A stretch of DNA of 10,746 bases from Smittium culicis (lineage: Eukaryota; Kickxellomycota; Harpellomycetes; Harpellales; Legeriomycetaceae), in contig LSSN01005880.1 in assembly GCA_001970855.1 (NCBI GenBank), forward strand, positions 1-10,746, given 5' to 3'. A program made the position numbers and the translations under genes. Positions within the stretch are counted from its first letter, which is position 1. Each line of letters opens with the position of its first letter. The notes beneath the pieces were generated by a model, which saw only the letters and a program-made list of their open reading frames with translations, was not told the origin of the DNA and ran no database searches. Positions 8,081-10,746 of the stretch are shown here, one piece after another.

Positions 8081-8573
8081 GCCTCAAATAGCAGTATATG
8101 ATATTTCAGTTATATTATTATGATTTAATAATTATAATAATTTAAATTTTATAAAAACATTTTGAGAATAACGTAGTATTATATTTTATTAAAAAATTCA
8201 GCTCTTTAATAAGCATCAGTCTAGTAAAAATTTACAATCCTATGATTTATTATAAATAAATTTATTTAATTAAAGCCAATCTATTTATATAACTGCTTTT
8301 TTTTAATATTATTTCGTTCAAAACTATTGTTTTTAGGCACAAAAGCAAAATTTCTCTTAAAAATGCGGCCACAATTATCGAAGACGGAATAAATTAATAG
8401 TCAAAATTGCTAAAAAAATTCCAAATTAAAGTTAGATACAGCGAGATGATTTTTTGGGATTTTATTAATTGCGTGTTTTTTATATTTGTATAATACATTA
8501 TTTTATTTTTTAATGCAAAAAATAGCATTCCTTTTATTTCTAAATTCGAATAATTTAATTAATAAAATAATAA

Positions 8574-8603
8574 AAAATAATTCCAAAATAATTCCAAAAT
8601 AAT
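8574..8603. repeat. Tandem repeat, 11-bp unit
   Basis: The unit AATTCCAAAAT repeats with an exact 11-base period for about 2.7 copies. It is likely a small slippage product. Confidence 0.6.
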
Positions 8604-9184
8604 GTATTTTTTATTAATAATTCAACTTTTAAAGGAACTTAATGATCTAATTTCAGACGAAAAAATTTTTTTGAGCTAAAATTTTAAATGGTTATCAGAT
8701 TATAAATGTTTTAATATGAGCTATCTACTAGATATCTAAAAACTCAATTTTTATGGTACTCTAAGCATAAAATTTAATAATCAAATGAAAAATTAAAAGT
8801 ATAAGTAATAAGAAAACTGCAATTTAAAAAAAAAAATCATGAGAAAGTTATAATGTTACTAGGTCATATATATTATATATTATAAATTATTATAGAAAAA
8901 ATAATTAATTTATTTAACCTGTTTATTATCGATTAAATTTAGTACTATTATAGCCTATTAAAACATATTTATTAATTAAGCTAAAATAGAATAAAAAACA
9001 ATCCATAAGAAGCTAGCAATAACATTTTTTTTAAAAGCGAATAATAAGATTAATTATGGTATTCACTCAAAAATTAATTCAGGTATACAAAAATCTCTTA
9101 ATGTAATAATTTTTTTTTAAATTTAATCCACATCATTAATAAATTTTTTATTTTAGAAATATTTACACTTTATTTAGTGTTAAT

Positions 9185-9207
9185 AAATTAAATTAAATTA
9201 AATTAAA
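9185..9207. repeat. Microsatellite (AAATT)n
   Basis: Four perfect AAATT units plus three further bases run without interruption. Confidence 0.85.
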
Positions 9208-9460
9208 ATATTATATTATGCTTTATTACTTTAAATTTTTTTACAGTTTTTTTTTATATAAAATATATATAAATTTTAGGTTTTCATCAAGGTATAATTA
9301 ATATAAATGTTTATGGGAAGATATTTCGAGATACGGAGCTTTATGAATCATAAAATTCCAACACAGCAGCATTAATTTTAATTATAAATAATTGTATATA
9401 GTTTTATCAAATGGAAAATCAGAAATACCTTATATTTTTATCCAATCCATACTAAAAATA

Positions 9461-9476
9461 ATATATATATATATAT
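9461..9476. repeat. Microsatellite (AT)8
   Basis: Eight uninterrupted AT dinucleotides, bounded by AAATA on the left and GTAT on the right. Confidence 0.85.
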
Positions 9477-9650
9477 GTATTGGATCTTTAAGAGAATATC
9501 TTGTTTAAATATTTTATTATTACTTTGGTTAGATAATAATGAGGTTTTTGATTCATTATAAATACAAGTATAAATAAGCTTTTTTTTATTTAGTGGTCCA
9601 TTGAATAATGTATAAAATGATGTGATAGCTTTATTTTTTGATGAAGTCAT

Positions 9651-10320
9651 CTTGAGATAATAATAGGGAGGTGGTTTTTTATGTGGGTCTAAATAATACT
9701 AATAATGAGAGGGCGAATTTTATAGAGTTTTGAACAGTACATTATATGTATTTTTTAAATTATTTGGCGTCGTGGTGTAAATAAAATATATTTTAGTAGA
9801 GTATATCGGGGATGCTAGTGTGACTATGTATTTTTTTTTTTTAGAATTTGTGTTTTTGAAGGGTCAAGAAACTCTTTTTAATGCGTGATAACTTGATTAA
9901 ACACGTACTTTATAAAATTTCATTTTGGTGTTTGCTGCAATGTTTTGGAGCGAACACGTACAGTTATTAAATTTTAAATTCTAGCAGAAAACACTATTTG
10001 TAGATTTTCAAGGTTTACCCGATAGTTGTTTACAATAATCAGGAATATGCGCGATTTCGAGAAATATAGATTTATATAGTACATGAAACCATATTTTTTT
10101 CATCTCTGGCTCTTTTTTTTTTTTTTTTTTTAAGGATACAAATATACAAGAATCTATGTGAATATTTAGATCCATCGAGTAACACAAAGATGTAATGATG
10201 TGTAAGTGCATTTTTTTGGGTGTATGGGCGTAATGTATGAATTTTAATTTTTTTTACAATTAATGACTAGGTTGGTTTTTTTTTAGTAATCCACACTTAT
10301 TAGCATTAAGGGTAAAAATA
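9651..10320. other. Non-coding transition zone, G/T-rich on the plus strand
   Basis: Bases 9661-10320 contain about 123 G and 63 C by hand count, so GC is near 28% with a strong excess of G. No gene was recognised. Two short minus-strand frames that touch it (ending near 9438 and 10008) have no recognisable domain, and one owes its lysine run to the T tract at 10113-10131. The zone may be upstream or untranslated sequence of a gene further right. Confidence 0.4.
10113..10131. repeat. Homopolymer of 19 T
   Basis: The longest homopolymer in the window; other T runs of 11 to 13 occur at 1533-1544, 1872-1884, 2394-2404 and 9831-9842. Its length is prone to sequencing and replication error. If it is a retroposed poly(A) tail read on the other strand, no element body was found next to it. 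Confidence 0.85.
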
Positions 10321-10746
10321 GGAATTATCTATTCTAGGCTATTCAAAGATGGGCGAGTAATGTGACGTGTACTGATTGGACGAGTAGCGGGTGGGTAAGT
10401 TAGTATAGTGCGATTAGATTGGGCGATGTGCACGAACGCTTCACCTTTTAACTTCGGGAGGAGGGGGGAGGTCGATTAAGTGGTTTACCAGATCGCGCAC
10501 CGAATGGATACTATAGGCGTTTTTTTTTAAATAGTTTCTATTCTGCAAACTTTTAGCTAAATGCTTAGACACAAATTACGAGACCAGTCGTGTTAGTGAT
10601 CAGTATGGGAGGTGTAATTGAGGAGGACGGGAGTCAGATGAGTAATGCTAGAGTGGGTGTGTCCAATGGGCGGGAATAAGGCGGTGATTTCAAGCATTGG
10701 AGTATGAGGTTCTTTGTAAGCAAGGATTACTAATCAGCCAACAGTG
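10321..10746. promoter_or_regulatory. GC-richer, G-skewed segment with CCAAT and GC-box-like motifs
   Basis: GC rises to about 44% (130 G, 59 C by hand count). ATTGG, the CCAAT box in reverse, occurs at 10375-10379 and 10418-10422; CCAAT at 10663-10667 is followed directly by GGGCGGG (10668-10674). A TGACGT core lies near 10362 and a G-rich GGAGGAGGGGGGAGG near 10456. Short frames on both strands close quickly, so this is not clearly coding. Composition and motifs suggest the upstream region of a gene beyond the right edge, transcribed in an unknown direction. Confidence 0.3.

Larger units (their letters stand above)
3865..9650. other. 5.8-kb AT desert without genes or recognisable elements
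   Basis: Sampled 60-base lines here contain 4 to 18 G or C. Stops occur in all frames and no open frame is convincing. None of the MITE families seen to the left recurs, although TTAA targets are abundant. The stretch holds only hairpins and short simple repeats, listed separately. It could be a centromeric or heterochromatic AT-rich block, a repeat decayed beyond recognition (for example by fungal repeat-induced point mutation), or the normal intergenic DNA of a very AT-rich genome. Confidence 0.6.

Noticed and set aside
9438..9650. A 70-codon minus-strand open frame
   Set aside because: It ends in a stretch of I and Y codons from the AT microsatellite and shows no domain or context supporting a gene.
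10008..10211. A 67-codon minus-strand open frame
   Set aside because: Its centre is a lysine run from the T19 tract and it has no recognisable domain; the tract length is also unreliable.

Overview
The window looks like nuclear, non-coding DNA from an AT-rich eukaryote. It has no open frame that can be defended as a gene, frequent long poly-T tracts, many small DNA-transposon relics, and base composition that changes sharply along its length. The species cannot be named from the sequence. AT-rich fungi, protists and insects all fit; nothing suggests bacterial, plasmid or CRISPR content.

Layout. 1-609 is plain AT-rich sequence. 614-3860 is a graveyard of miniature transposons. Eight copies of one family, each 187-190 bp once a nested insertion is removed, sit in about 3.2 kb (A+, B+, C+, D-, E+, F+, G-, H-). 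They start with CCCTTTC-type ends, finish with the inverted equivalent (GAAAGGG) and are mostly flanked by TTAA. These are the hallmarks of non-autonomous piggyBac-superfamily MITEs. The eight copies fall into two subfamilies and some share a single TTAA. A second terminal-inverted-repeat family is represented by a 248-bp element nested inside MITE copy A and a 192-bp element directly after copy B. A GC-richer block of about 400 bp (2001-2404) ending in an oligo-T run interrupts the cluster and is probably an unidentified retroelement or SINE-like insert. A shorter GC-richer patch lies at 3305-3383.

From about 3865 to 9650 the sequence is a 5.8-kb desert of very low GC (sampled lines are 7-30%, mostly under 20%) with no gene and only hairpins and short simple repeats. 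From about 9650 to the end GC rises (about 28%, then about 44% after 10321 by hand count) and the plus strand becomes strongly G- and T-rich (253 G against 122 C over 9661-10746). CCAAT/ATTGG and GC-box-like motifs appear in the last 430 bases. This suggests the approach to a gene, probably its upstream region, lying beyond the right edge.

No transposase is encoded here, so every element would depend on enzymes supplied elsewhere. The best candidate for something undescribed is the 188-bp TTAA MITE family with its two subfamilies and chained insertions, together with the associated second TIR family.
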